64,000 bases of DNA, from NCBI RefSeq assembly GCF_035594125.1, contig NC_087168.1, positions 8,102,150 to 8,166,149 on the forward strand, in the 5' to 3' direction. The notes below the pieces were generated by a model, which saw only the letters and a program-made list of their open reading frames with translations, did not search any database and was not told where the DNA came from. The stretch is from Scylla paramamosain. Taxonomy: Eukaryota > Arthropoda > Malacostraca > Decapoda > Portunidae. Of the stretch, positions 41,608-61,525 are shown in pieces (the stretch's first letter is position 1; each line of letters starts with the position of its first letter). Both the position numbers and the translations under genes were made by a program.

Positions 41608-43280
41608 AATGGATATGTCATCATTCTATAGTACACATTTTGATGAAGAAAACTCTGATGAAGATTTCATTCTCTCTTGTATGAACAACTCCAGTAGTGG
41701 TGATAGAAGTGATAGCTCGAATCAGCTGATGAAGAGAGACAGGAGATGATGCTTCTGCATTTGCCACTAGTCCGGCATCTACACAGGGATGGGGGCCTGT
41801 TCATTCCAAACAATGTTCCTATAAATTCAGTTGCGAAGAAGAACTGGTTATTCATCCTCAAGTATTCAGTTACTGGCAAAACTGAACCCATTCATATGTA
41901 TAAATTATTAATCACAATTGTTGCCCAGACAAATGTGTATGTACAACAAAAAATAAATTAATGTCTCCTAACAAGGAGGGTCATGCCAAATTTCATGGAA
42001 ACTTACAAGAAGGGATGAACTGAAGGATTTCATTGGTATAAATTTATACATGTTATCATGCAAGAAATTTCTTCTTATTGTAGTAGGTGCAAGCTTTATG
42101 CAGATTCTTTTGCTAGTAGTGTGATGACAACAGAGAGGTTTGAAATCATTCCTAGATGCATACATTTCAGGAATAATAGTACTGATGCTGAAGATCCACC
42201 TGACCCATTATTCAAAGTAAGACCTTTGGTCAGTGCTGTTAGAGACTGCTGTCAGGCTGTTTATAAGCCAGGGCCTAACTTTGTGATTGATGAGAGCATG
42301 GTTTCGTTTAGGGGTAGAATTAATGTTAAGCAGTATCTTCCTTGGAAAATACACAAATATGGATTCAAGTTGTACAAGGTGTGCACTCCAAGCTGTTATA
42401 CATGGAATTTCAAGATCCATGCAGGAATTCAACTAAAGAGTTGTGGTCTAAACTCCACAGAAAGCCTAACAGTAGAACTCTGAAGATCTATTTGTAAAGG
42501 TGCCACTATGCTGACAATTACTATTGTTCAATGATATTAGCAGAGTACCTGTTAGATAAGAAAACTTACCAATGTAGGACCCTCAAGAGCACAAGGAAAT
42601 ACCTTCCTAAGGAAGTTACTGAAAGTAAACTAAAAAGAATGAAATAAAAGGTTTGGAGAACAATAAGGGTGTAAAGGTTTTCAAATGGAGGAATAAAAGA
42701 AATATTTTGACTACTACTCTGCCTGAATATAGTGATCAATTAGTTCTTAGTGGCAAGCTAAATAAAAGAAAAAAAAGGGCTTTTTCAAGCTTGAAGGTGT
42801 TATGGCATACAACACAAAGAAAAGGTGTGGTTGTCTCTGACCAGTACACATCTTACTGCATTCCAATAAGAAAAGTAGAAAATGGTACAGAAAGTTGGCA
42901 TTTGAACTGATTGCAGGACTGTCAGTAGTAAATGCATGGTTCTCCACTCTCAGTATTATCCCTGGGCTAAGATAACTCAGCTACAATTTTGAAGGACTTT
43001 AGCATATTCACTTACTGGGGGAAGAACCTCAAGACATTAGACCTGGGAGAAGCCCTCGAGTCATATCAGGATAGATGATATCCATATGCTGATTGAGAAA
43101 GATGGACCTAAGAGAGATACGAGAAAAAGATGTCATTTTACTACAAAAAAATTCTCTTTCTCAAGGTCCTAAGGAAGCCAGAAATAAAGCTAGAAGAGTA
43201 AACACATTCTTTTCTAAGTGTGAAGATAAGTCACACCTGTGTATTACATGTTTTGCAAAAAAGCACAGTGCATGAAGAGC
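41608..43280 (+). pseudogene. piggyBac-type transposase remnant 2
   Basis: An acidic N-terminus starts at about 41610 (MDMSSFYSTHFDEENSDED). After several frameshifts come RDELKDFIGINLYMLSCKKF and frame 42058-42483, with MTTERFEIIPRCIHFRNN, DESMVSFRGRINVKQYLP and KIHKYGFKLYKVC, which are the diagnostic piggyBac motifs (DESMxxFRGR, KPxKxGxK). YADNYYCSMILAEYL at about 42505-42550 holds the second catalytic Asp. GLENNKGVKVFKWRNKRN and VSDQYTSY (42650-42900) and a Cys-rich C-terminus (FFSKCEDKSHLCITCFAKKH, 43230-43270) follow. It is the full domain order of a piggyBac transposase, but at least five frame breaks make it inactive. It clearly belongs to a different lineage from remnant 1. Confidence 0.88.
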
Positions 43281-43393
43281 ATGCAAGTAATTTTCTTTTC
43301 ATTACATGAAAATAATGTTATATGTTATTGGATTTACTATTATTAGCATTTGTGAAGATTGATTTATTTCATGATTATGAGAAGGACTCAAGC

Positions 43394-43396
<3 letters not shown>

Positions 43397-43481
<85 letters not shown>
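43397..43481. repeat. (TA)n microsatellite
   Basis: About 85 bp of TA repeats, immediately left of the TIR-like element at 43486. Confidence 0.97.
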
Positions 43482-44353
<872 letters not shown>

Positions 44354-44774
44354 TAAAATCCCTCTTATCCGGCATCAACGGGACCGCCGACATGCCGGAT
44401 ACCAGAAGTTGCTGGATACTTGAATAGAAGTGAAATTATGTCCACAATCACCACCCTACACTCACACATCTTACCATAACAAAGATCAGCTGATCGCCGT
44501 GCTGCGCGTCACCACCCGGGCTGCCACCTCACACTCACCAACACACAATACTACTGTACTAACATTCTCTTTAATACTTTCCTCTTATAAATAAGTTGAT
44601 GGGTTACAAAAATAAAGTACGTATACACTTATTTGCTTTATTCAATATTAGCCAACATGTATAGCATATAATAAAGATATGAAAATGTACGAGTGTTTTG
44701 TGACACTTTTTCGCTCCCCACACCTCTCATTCAACACCCTCCGGGTCATCAACATCATCAGATTCTGTACTAGT

Positions 44775-46576
<1,802 letters not shown>

Positions 46577-46823
46577 GATGAAGGCGTCAGGCGATAAACA
46601 GTGCACACGCGGGACTGAGTCACTGAGTAAACACAGTGCAGTGGGCCGCGGGTGGCGCGAAGCAGTGCACTCTGGTGGCGAGGGGACAAAGTATGCCTCA
46701 CGTGGGAATTTTAATCGATTTTATGAGTACACATTGATTTTTTATTGATTTTAAGGCTCGGGGAAAAATGTGCCGGATACTTGAAGCTGCCGGATACTCA
46801 AATGCCGGATGAGAGGGATTTTA

Positions 46824-47054
<231 letters not shown>

Positions 47055-47062
47055 GTATATAC

Positions 47063-48929
<1,867 letters not shown>

Positions 48930-49012
48930 AAAACATACATGGTATGGTATGCAACAGTGTATGGGCATTATAACATACAACTGCAATAAATCACCAAAAT
49001 TTGAATAAATAT

Positions 49013-49200
49013 TTTATCTGAATAACGGACCAAAACTGGCATAATGATCTTGCCACTAGTGCAAGCAGTGGAATTTTCATAAAAATTTAATCAGAGTATA
49101 GAACCAAAACTAGCAAGACAAACCTGCCATTTGTGCTGGCACTGAAATTTTAATAAAGATTTAATCGGAATGACAAAATAAACTTCGCAAGACTAACTCA
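49013..49200 (+). repeat. Degenerate 74-bp tandem repeat, about 2.5 units
   Basis: Units beginning TTAATC (G/C)GA...ACCAAAACT(G/A)GCA recur at about 49013, 49087 and 49161. They share CTTGCCACTAGTGC/CCTGCCATTTGTGC and AATTTTAATAAAGATTTAATC text. Confidence 0.75.
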
Positions 49201-49350
49201 TCAGTTGTGTGAGCTGCTGTTCACCTATCTGGTGCCTTTCCCTTCTTACCTTTTTTTCCTTTCCTCTCCCTTCTCTCATCTTGTCTTAAACCTCCTTCCC
49301 TGTCACCCCCCCTCCTCTTTATCTGTCAGAGATAAGGAAGAAGGGAGTGA

Positions 49351-49655
<305 letters not shown>

Positions 49656-49720
49656 CCGACTTAGGCGAGGTTTACGGTATGTTTACACTGGATGCTAACA
49701 GTAGGTAAGTGTGACCTATA

Positions 49721-52754
<3,034 letters not shown>

Positions 52755-52759
52755 AAATT

Positions 52760-54439
52760 TTACATTGCCCTACTTTGGAGATGATAGGAATGTGTACAGG
52801 CAGGATGAACAGAAGTATGAGAGACAGGTGGAGACTGAGGCATTGGAGAAGCAGGAGAGGAGGTGGGGACCCAAACCTTCTTCAACCTGTCAACATGGAC
52901 AACTTCTGAAATATTAAGATTTGGGTTAAAGATTTTAAATTTATTATCAGAAAGGCTCTCTGTAATGAGAAAAGGGCCTGAAAATTTAAATTCCAATTTA
53001 GACTGATGCAGAGGTGAAGCCTTAAAGATAGTGTCACCAATACCAAGGCAGACAGGTGTGGCTGTATTGTGCTGCCGACTAATCATCTCTCTGCGTGAAG
53101 CCTGTAGTCTTTCTCGCACAGACGTATGGATAGTCTGAAACGTGTGGATATGAGACTGAGCATAGTCATCAGCAGAATACAATGGCACACTTGGGGCTAC
53201 TAGTATGTCATAAGAGAGATGTTTCTCTCTGCCAAACACAATATAGTGAGGAGTCTTTCCTGTAAATGAATTCACAGATCCATTAATGGAAGCAGCTACA
53301 TGTGGAAGCCAATCTTCCCATGACTCATAAAGTTTGTCTGTAACATGCCAAAGGATCTCCAAAATTTTTCTGTTAGTCCATTCCACAAGTCTATTAGAAG
53401 TTGGATAGTGAGTAGTAATAAAGCATTGAGAAATTCTATATTACTGGCAAATGGTATTAAGTACCTCATTCTTAAACTCTGACCCATTATCAGGAAGAAA
53501 AACTGAAGGTGTAGTGAATGGACAAAGGAGGTGGGATACTAAAGCATGGGCCACAACTGTAGCAGATTTGTTGGGCAAAGGTGCAAGAATAACAAAGTGA
53601 CTGAAATGATCAACGTAGACTAGAGCATAAGAAGATCCTTGGTGACTGTGAGGTAATTGCAGAAGGTCCATAGCAACAGTATCAAAAGGACCAGCAGGAG
53701 TCAGATATTCAAGCATAGGAGTGGTGTGAGTGATAACTTTAGTTTGTGCACAAGAAAGACATTGCACTACATGATTCGTGATGTCAAGGCTCATTGTAGG
53801 CCAGTAATAACACTTATGAGCCATTGTTAAAGATTTGTCATGTCCTGGATGACCAGATTGGGGAGTGTCATAAATGAGCTGAAGCACAGATGAAACTCAA
53901 GAAGTGGGAATGACAAGTTGCATCAGTTTGCTCATGAACTGACACAGTATGGCATAATATACCATCAATAAAGAAAAACTGAGACAAAGGTACATGCGAC
54001 TTGGGTAAAACAGACTCATCACCTGATTCTAAGGCATATACCACAGCAGATCTTAGAGGGTTTTGATGCTGGGCAGGAAAAATTTCCTCTCGTGAGAAAT
54101 TAGTAATTTCTGACACAAAAGCAACAGCAACATTTCGAGAGAGAGCATCTGCAGTTACATTTGCTTTACTGGGCAAGCACTTGATTGTTGGTTTAAATTG
54201 ATTGTGACGAACCATCTGGCAAGGTGACCTGATAAATTTTTACCCTTGAAAAGATGAAGTAAGACAGCATGATCAGTATAAATAGTCAAATGGTAGCCAT
54301 AGATTATGTCACGAAAATTATGTAAAGCCCATACCAGTGCCAGAGCCTCTAGATCGGTAACTGAATAGCGCGACTCGGCACCATTCAGAGTACAGCTGGC
54401 ATACACAGTGACCTGAGGACAAGAACTCTCAGTCTGTTG
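52760..54439 (-). pseudogene. RNase H (3' part) and integrase of Gypsy G3
   Basis: The minus strand resumes RNase H with VTDLEALALVWALHNFRD, TIYTDHAVLLHLF and ADALSRN, then shifts frame (54215-53868). The integrase follows: zinc-binding HPGHDKSLTMAHKCYYWP plus CLSCAQ, and the DDE core with VAMDLLQLPHSHQG and VFLPDNGSEFKN (frame 53887-53441). The C-terminal domain is in frame 53386-52760, with YIVFGREKHLSYDI and FKFSGPFLITESL. The terminal Glu region near 53420-53390 is disrupted by stops between the two frames. Sequence is clearly related to but distinct from remnant G1. Confidence 0.83.
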
Positions 54440-54938
54440 CATTAAACACTTTAAACACTTTAAACACTTTATTATTACCTTAGTTATAAAAATGCATGGA
54501 TTTATGTACAAAAATATGGGGTAGCCTTTATAGTGAGCAAAGCTTTTCGGGCAAGGATATGGGAGATATATGTAACAAAGTAATTTGAAATTAGAGATTA
54601 TATTTAACTTAAGAAATATATAATATACTAGGTAGATAAGTTTAAAAAAAAACATTATAAAATGAGGAAATATGGATAGTGAGATATGATATTAAATGGG
54701 TAAAGTGGAATAAGTGCGGGTACACTGATATAAGGTAGTGGAAAATAGGAATTGTGAGAGTAGATGAATATGGATACATTGGGGTATAGTGGGATAAATA
54801 GGATTCACATGAATAAAATGGTAAGTAGGGGTGAAGCAATAATATAGAAATGATAACAATGTTGTTGTAGGTAGGTATATATTTAGACACTATGGGAAGT
54901 TAAGATGAGAGATGTTGCAATGAATAAAAAAACAAAGA

Positions 54939-56585
54939 CTAGTATGTATCCAGATGATTTTTAAGCTTACTTTTAAATTCATTGAGTGAGTGGACATTTT
55001 TAGTGTGATAAGGCAGAGAATTCCATATTAGAGGGCCTAGGTACATAGTTGAGTGACAGAAGAGACTTGAGCGGTGAGTTGGTATACATAGCCATTCACT
55101 GTGTCGTGTGGTGTAGTTGTGGGATAGAAGAGAAGCATTAATGATGTTTTTGTACATATAGGTTGCAACAGAAAGTTTTGTTATGCCTTCAAGCTTTAAT
55201 ATATTCATGTTTTTGAAAAGTGGAGTGGTGTGTTCAAGATATGAGCTATGTGTGATAATGCAGATTATCTTTTTATGAATTAAGTTTATGCATTTCAGAT
55301 GTGTGGCATGTGTAGTACTCCAGATTGGATTACAGTATTGGACACGTGGATATATGTGTGCATAATAGAGTGTTTTTAGGACTTCACAGAGCATAAAATC
55401 TCTTATTTCGTATAGCATGGTAGTGCTTCTTGAAAAGTCTTTGAGAAATATTATTTGCATGGAATTTAAAAATTAAGTTTTCATCAAAAGTGACTCCCCA
55501 GAAATTTCATCTTGTGCTACAGGTTTTGTTGTTTTTTTATTTTATTTTAGCCCTGGTAGAGAATAACATGTTGATTGTGAGTCTATTGTTCAAACACCAA
55601 TTTTGTAGTTTATCAAGGTCATTATTGGCTGAGCAGAATAGGACATCATTACTAGAGCCAATGAAATATAGCATTATGTCATCAGCAAAGAGAATGACAT
55701 TTGCATGAATAAATACCTTTACAATGTCATTGATGTGAATAAGAAATAGTATCGGCCCCAAGACACTTCCTTGTGGGACACCAGTTGATGTGTTTCTTTG
55801 TGTGGACTTATACCCATAAAAAATCATGCATTGGAATCTACCTGTTAAATTGGTGCTGAACCAGGAATGTATAGTGCCTCATATGCCATAATAATAATGC
55901 AATTTTTGCAGAAGTATATTGTGGTTGACAGTATCAAAGGCTTTGGAGAAATCAACAAAAATAGATAATACTGATGATTTGTCATCAAGAGGTAAAGATG
56001 GGAGGTGAATTTACTTAAAGCATAATAAGTGTTGAAACCTGTTCTGAATTCATGTTGAGAATCACTTAAGATATTGTTTTTATCCAGATATGACATAAGT
56101 TTAGTTTCCATAAGAGTTTCAAATCTTTTAGAGAAGATAGATAGGGTGGAAATAGGATGATAGTTATTCAAATAATTTTTGGGACTGGATTCGTGTATTG
56201 GGTTGATATTTGCATTTTTCGGGCTTGATGGGAATTTTCCAGAAGTAGTAGATTGGTTGAATAGTAAAGCAGTGGGGTTGGCAACGTGAGCTGAATTATG
56301 TTTTAATAAAGTGATGGGAATCTCATCAACATTTGATTTCTTATTCTTTAGAGTTTTTATTATATTTATGATGTCAACAGCAGTAACTGGAGGAACAGAC
56401 ATTGAGTTAGGATTGTTGCCTTGTAAGTAGTCAACAGCATTTCTATTAGCCAGTGGTAGAGTATTATTTAGTTTGGTTGCTACTTCACTTGCTTCTGCAA
56501 TTGCTTCAATTGCTTCTGCAATTTGTTGAGGATTACTATGTGTTATATCATTATGATTTAAGTTAGACATGACTGTTTTAGACAT
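54939..56585 (-). pseudogene. Reverse transcriptase domain of element B
   Basis: The N-terminal RT region (frame 56585-55845: IINIIKTLKNKKSNVDEIP, then HPISTLSIFSKRFE) continues to the core (55827-55537: TGVPQGSVLGPILFLIHIND and the catalytic FADDIMLY). The C-terminal region is in frame 55460-54939 (YAHIYPRVQYCNPIWS, GPLIWNSLPYHTK). The segment with the first catalytic Asp (SKAFD-like) is frameshifted near 55950-55900. A stop after TRAKIK and another frameshift lie between 55537 and 55460. Inactive. Confidence 0.85.
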
Positions 56586-56813
56586 TTGTTTGCCTGATAT
56601 TTCATTGATGGTCTGCCAGATTTTTTTGGTGTTATTTCTGAAATTGCTAAAGATATTAATGTAGTAATTAGTTTTAGCTGACCTTATTATTTATGTCACT
56701 TGATTTTGATATTGTGTGTATGTATTATGGTACACAGTCTCTAATTTATACATTTTAAAAAGTTTACTTTTTTGTTTGATGGAGATTGGTTGAACCATGG
56801 TGTTAACCATGGA

Positions 56814-58121
56814 TCATTGAGTCTTTTGGCTGACATATTTTGTCACTTTGGGAAAATGTTTATTGTATAGGTTATGGAGTATTTTGGTAAAATTGTCAAA
56901 GTTTTCATCCATATCATTAGAGTTGAGGACATCATTCCAGTCAATAGTAGCAAGGCTTGAGATGAAGTTATTGTGCTTAAGTCTGTCAAAGGTTCTGTAG
57001 GTTAATTTGTGTTTACTAGATGGGTCTGACAATAGAGATATGTTTATGAAAACTGGGAGGTGGTCTGATATTGAGTGATGAATTATTCCTGAGGTAGACA
57101 GTGGGGTAAAATTGGTCCATATATGATCAAAAAGTAAGAGCTGCCCAAGATTAGGATTGTTAGGAAATCTGGTAGGGCGAGAAATATATGGAAAGTAGTT
57201 AAATCTTTGCATGGTATTCAGAAAGTAATTTGATGGGTGATGGGAAGTATGTTCTAATAGGTTAATGTTGAAATCACCAGTGAGAATGGTGTTGTTTCTC
57301 GAAAAGGAGTTCAGGACAAGAATGTCATGGAGTGTATGTGTAAAGTCTTCTACTGATTTGTGTTTACTGTGTGGCATGTATATGACTCAGACAATTAAGT
57401 TGATTGCAAGTTTTAACTGGACAGTGCACATTTCAATATTGTTGCTGATAAAAGTGTATTGTTGGACGGGTTCAGACTTGATGTCAGTGCTGATGAGTAA
57501 ACTAACTCCTCCATGTTCTCTGTTTTGTCTGCAGGAGTGGTATAGGGAATAGCCATCAACATGATAAAGATGTTTAGTAGAGTCTTTCAGCCATGTTTCT
57601 GTGAGTGCAATAATGTGTGGTTGGCTGTTGAGGCACTCTAGGAGAGATGTTAGATTGTCATTATTTTTTTGGAGAGGTCTAATGTTAAGGCATGGTTTGG
57701 TAACGTTTGATGTAATGTGTGTGTTTTGGTTGTACTCTTCAATGCTATAATAATTAGAAAGGGAGGCAAGGTTTGTATGTCCATTTATTGTTCTTATAAT
57801 GTCTGTGGTGATATCATTAGTGCCTGTAGTGTTAATGATATCATCATAAAGGGATGCATAAAGATTTTCCATGGGTATATGAGATGAAAGGATATGGCGT
57901 AATGAGAATGATGAAGCAACTAAATAAAAAATATAACAGGTTATCTGGCTTGACAGGTATGTAGCATTATAAATATATAGAGGGAAGCTACAGGAAAGGG
58001 ATGATGCATGTACTGTAATGTGGAAACTAGTATGATTATGAGTACTTGAGTGTTTTGTTAGCGAGAGATGGAGTATGATTATGAGTACTTGAGTGTTTTG
58101 TTGGCGAGAGATGGAACACAA
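56814..58121 (-). pseudogene. Apurinic-type endonuclease domain of element B
   Basis: The N-terminal part is in frame 58121-57387 (LNIRPLQKNNDNLTSLLE, IALTETWLKDS, GYSLYHSCR, GGVSLLI), followed by a stop (about 57390). The same domain continues in frame 57377-56814 with LTGDFNINLL and SISDHLPVF, the conserved GDFN and SDH catalytic motifs. Its role is to nick target DNA to prime reverse transcription. Confidence 0.85.
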
Positions 58122-58385
58122 ATTTAGTAAATAAAAAATAAGTCATATGTATATAGCAGGACAATGGTAGTAATATATAAATATTATATAGAAAGATATG
58201 AATAATGGTAGAGATTGCACATATTAATATACATATACATATACATACATTAAATGAAAATATTTACATGAAGTTACTCAGGTGGGGACATTGTCCTTTC
58301 TTTGTCAAGAAAGTTGATCAGGGCATTTTCGGTGGTTATTGTGTATTTTACATAGGAGCACCTGAGGTTTACACAGATTTTCCCA

Positions 58386-59066
58386 TCACGGGTGTAGCAC
58401 TGCTGGAACATGTCCCTGTTTTGTTTTCTTATGTTCCATATGGTTTTGAAGATGGAGAGGTGCTTGGGGGGTCAGACTTTCATTAATGGAAATATTAGGT
58501 TTGACTGTGACGCATGTGCTTATCAGCTCATCTTTCTTTTGATGGCTGTGGAGCTTCACAATCATAGGTTTCTTTGAATTTGGTTTATTATTTGTACCAA
58601 GTCTGTGAGCTACATTGATATCAGAGGGCGAGATGTTCACTTTGAGAGTGCGTTTGATGGTGTCACCCACATCAGTTGCGTTATCACCATTTGTCTCTTG
58701 GGGTAAGTCAGGGCCACTGATTATTATAGTGTCTCACCTTTCGTACTGATTAACATCATCTAACTGATCCTCCAGCTGTGTTACTCTATTTTCAAGGGTA
58801 CCTACTTTAGTTCTCAGTTGAGTAAGTTCTTGGTCTTTACTTTCTGAGTAAACCTCAAAGGCCTTAGAAATAGCACCAACAACAGCCTTTAGTTCTGGTG
58901 ATAAACCACTCAGTTCACCTTGTATGCTGCTGTAGATGTCCTGTATTGATGTGGAAGGAGCCTGGGCAACTGCAGTAGTGGAAGGTGCTGGTGTTGTGAG
59001 AAGCTGGGGAGCAGGAGCTGAGGAGGCCACATCAATGGGGTACTGGTGTTTCCTAGTGCAGACCAT
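58386..59066 (-). pseudogene. ORF1 of element B (coiled coil plus RRM-like region), broken
   Basis: The first frame (59066-58734) begins MVCTRKHQYPIDVASSAPAP and has a heptad-rich coiled coil at its end (ELTQLRTKVGTLENRVTQLE, DQLDDVNQYER). It stops near 58737. The second frame (58670-58386) carries INVAHRLGTNNKPNSKKP and MIVKLHSHQKKDELI, which resemble the RNA-binding part of ORF1 proteins (IxxxHRLG..., RPIIVKF). The proteins act as RNA chaperones or trimer scaffolds in related elements. Confidence 0.72.
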
Positions 59067-59406
59067 GGTGGTGGTGTAATGTGTGTGGACCTTGGAAATG
59101 GTGTAATAGCAGGCTTGCAGTCAGGAGAGAGGAAAGTTGAGTCGAGTAGTGCTTGGTGGGTTTGTTTTGGTCAGCACCAGGAAGCAAGTTATGTAGGAGT
59201 CATCCACATATGGACAGCCAGCATAAGTGGTAGCTATTTGTGGACATCCAGGGCTATTTTAGGTCACTGCAGCATATAGTTGTGAGGGGACACACCTTAG
59301 GAGCCAACTTGTAACCTGAGTTGGTAGTTTAAGTCATATTGCAGGTGATAAATAGCTAAAAGATCCAGAGCTCTGCAGTGTTTATGTCAGATGATCTTGA
59401 TCATTA

Positions 59407-60857
59407 GAACAGCGCCTACTCCTAAACCACTTGCATCGGTGAAGAGTGTAAAGGAGCAGACTGTAATCTGGAAAGGCAAAGACTGGAGCATGAGTGAGTG
59501 CATGTTTGAATCAGTCAAAGCTAGTTTGCTGGACATTGTGCCATATGAAAGAGATATCCTTTTTGAGAAGGCACATGAGAGGTAACACAATGGATGCAAG
59601 GTCTCTGATGAATGCACGGTAATAACCTGCAAGACTGAGAAAAGAATGCACATGGTTTACTGACTTTAGGATAGGAAAGTCTTGAACTGCTTGAACTTTA
59701 GCATCAGTAGTGCGAATGTCATCCTTGTCAACTACATGAACTAAAAAAAAACTCAGTGTGCGAGGAAAGGAATTTACACTTAGGCAGATCATGTTTAAGA
59801 CCTGCTTTTTAAAATTTTTGCAAAACAAGTTAAGTTTATCAAAGTGAGACTCAAGATCATGAGACATCAAGATCAAATTATCAAGGTATACAAACAAAGC
59901 ATTGCTAATAAGATCTTGAAAAAGGCTATTAACAAGTTGGTGGCAAGTCAGGGGTGAGTTATGTAAACCTATTGGGGCACAGAGCCACTCATAATGACCT
60001 GATGGCATAGAAATGGCAGTAATCTCATGGCTACTAGAATCCAATGGAATTTGCCAAAAACCTTATTTGAGGTCGAGAGTAGTGAATACAGTGTTATCTT
60101 TCTCGACAGACTGCAAAAGGTCACTTAAAACAGGAAGAGGATAATGATCAAGGATGGTCACAGAGTTAACTTTCCGAAAATTAACTACACAAAAGAGCCG
60201 TCTGTCTTTCTTTGGAACCAAAAACAATGGTGAGTTCCATGGAGAGTGTGATTCTTGGATGATACTGTCTTTCAGCATTTCATCAACTAAATTCTGAACA
60301 ACAGCACACTGACTGTGAGGCAAATGATAGGAAGGCACAAAAAAAGAATGTGTATGAGGTTTTAACTGAATGTGATGTGCAGTATGGTCTGTGACACCAA
60401 GAGGTTTGTTAGTCAAAGCAACAGCTGGTTTGTGTTTGACTAGCAAGTCGAGGAGACAAGACTTTACTGTTGGGAAATCCAACACCTCAACATGAGCTGA
60501 AAGCTGAGAAATGACATCAGCAGTATCATGAGAAATATCTGTATTATCAGATAAGGTGTGGAGAGTCATGCTACACACTTCAAAAGAACCAAGAAGTACG
60601 TCGTTTTTGAGAGAAACTGGGGCACCGGTTAGATTAGTCACCAAGTCATTAGTTACATGATCTTCTTGGACACAGGAAAGAGTACTTTCAAGAGCCAACC
60701 TATGAATACAGACAGACTCCAGCAAAGATAATATGCAGGAGTCAACAGGTGCATTTGTCACATAAACGGGAAGATGAACAGCAGTCTTGGGGCTCACTTG
60801 CTGATCTCTAATCACAACAGCAGAACAGACATCCATAGCAGAGACTGAACGTTTCAA
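59407..60857 (-). pseudogene. Reverse transcriptase and start of RNase H of Gypsy G3
   Basis: Frame 60857-60063 carries the RT N-terminus (TAHHIQLKPHTHSFFVPSY, DSIIQESHSPWNSPLFLVPK, VVNFRKVNS). After a stop at 60062, frame 60044-59511 carries LCAPIGLHNSPLTCHQLVN, the catalytic box VYLDNLI (YLDD altered to YLDN) and the connection domain (VNHVHSFLSLAGYYRAFI). RNase H begins in another frame (FTDASGLGVGAVLM) up to the insertion point at 59406. Confidence 0.83.
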
Positions 60858-61380
60858 CTCTGAAATCAGGCAGTGACAAGACGTGATCTGTGGTGTGTGA
60901 ATGCTTTAAAGGGTGAACAGGAGGTTTAGAGGCTAAGAGTGGTGCTGGAATGTCCATTGCAGAGATAACAATATCCTGATGTGAAATAGCATGATTTTGA
61001 GGAGAAACATCACTACCATGAATCACAAGCAAGTCAAGTCCTAATAGACCATTTCTGTTGAGGACAAAATCAGAAATTACAAAAAATTTTGCTTCAAATG
61101 GTGGTGAATTTTTGGCAAGAGACAAGGGGAGAACAACTGTACCAAGGACATGTGAGGAAGAACCTTGTACACTAAAAAGATTACTGTCAGCAGGCTGTAA
61201 GGGAAGGTTAAGTAAATCTTCAAATTTGGAATAAGCCTGGACACTCAAGAGATTACAAGAAGCACCAGTGTCAGCTCTCAAGGAAAGAAGAGTGTCATAA
61301 GAAAAGTACTGGTAAACTTGCATATCTTGAAAGGAAAGACAGCAATGACATTGGGAAGAGTGAGAGAGTGCTCTGGGCAA
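60808..61380 (-). pseudogene. Aspartic protease region of Gypsy G3
   Basis: A 190-codon open frame with LRADTGASCNLLS (active-site DTGA) at about residues 33-45, a flap-like GSSSHVLGTVVLPLS and NRNGLLGLDLL, the hydrophobic-G-L motif that closes retropepsins. The frame overlaps the RT frame by 50 bp, so a frameshift lies between protease and RT. Confidence 0.78.
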
Positions 61381-61525
61381 GAGTTTGACAGTTCTGAAAA
61401 CTTGACAGAGAGGCTGTTATGACTTGCTCTTGCTGCCATTCTAGAATTTTGAAACATTCCTGCCATGTGGTTACTTGGACCATGAACAAGAGAGAATTAG
61501 ATGGATGCTCAAGAAACATGTGAGA

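Larger units (their letters stand above)
54445..59401 (-). mobile_element. Non-LTR retrotransposon B, apparently full length (4957 bp)
   Basis: Inserted in the RNase H gene of Gypsy G3. CATTA occurs at 54440-54444 and 59402-59406, and the host frame resumes exactly if one copy and the element are removed. Order on the minus strand: 5' UTR, ORF1 (59066-58386), endonuclease (58121-56814), RT (56585-54939), 3' UTR, and a 3' tail made of three AAAGTGTTT repeats. ORFs are broken by several frameshifts. Coiled-coil plus RRM-like ORF1 and an apurinic-type endonuclease fit the CR1/L2/Jockey assemblage; clade not assigned. Confidence 0.9.
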
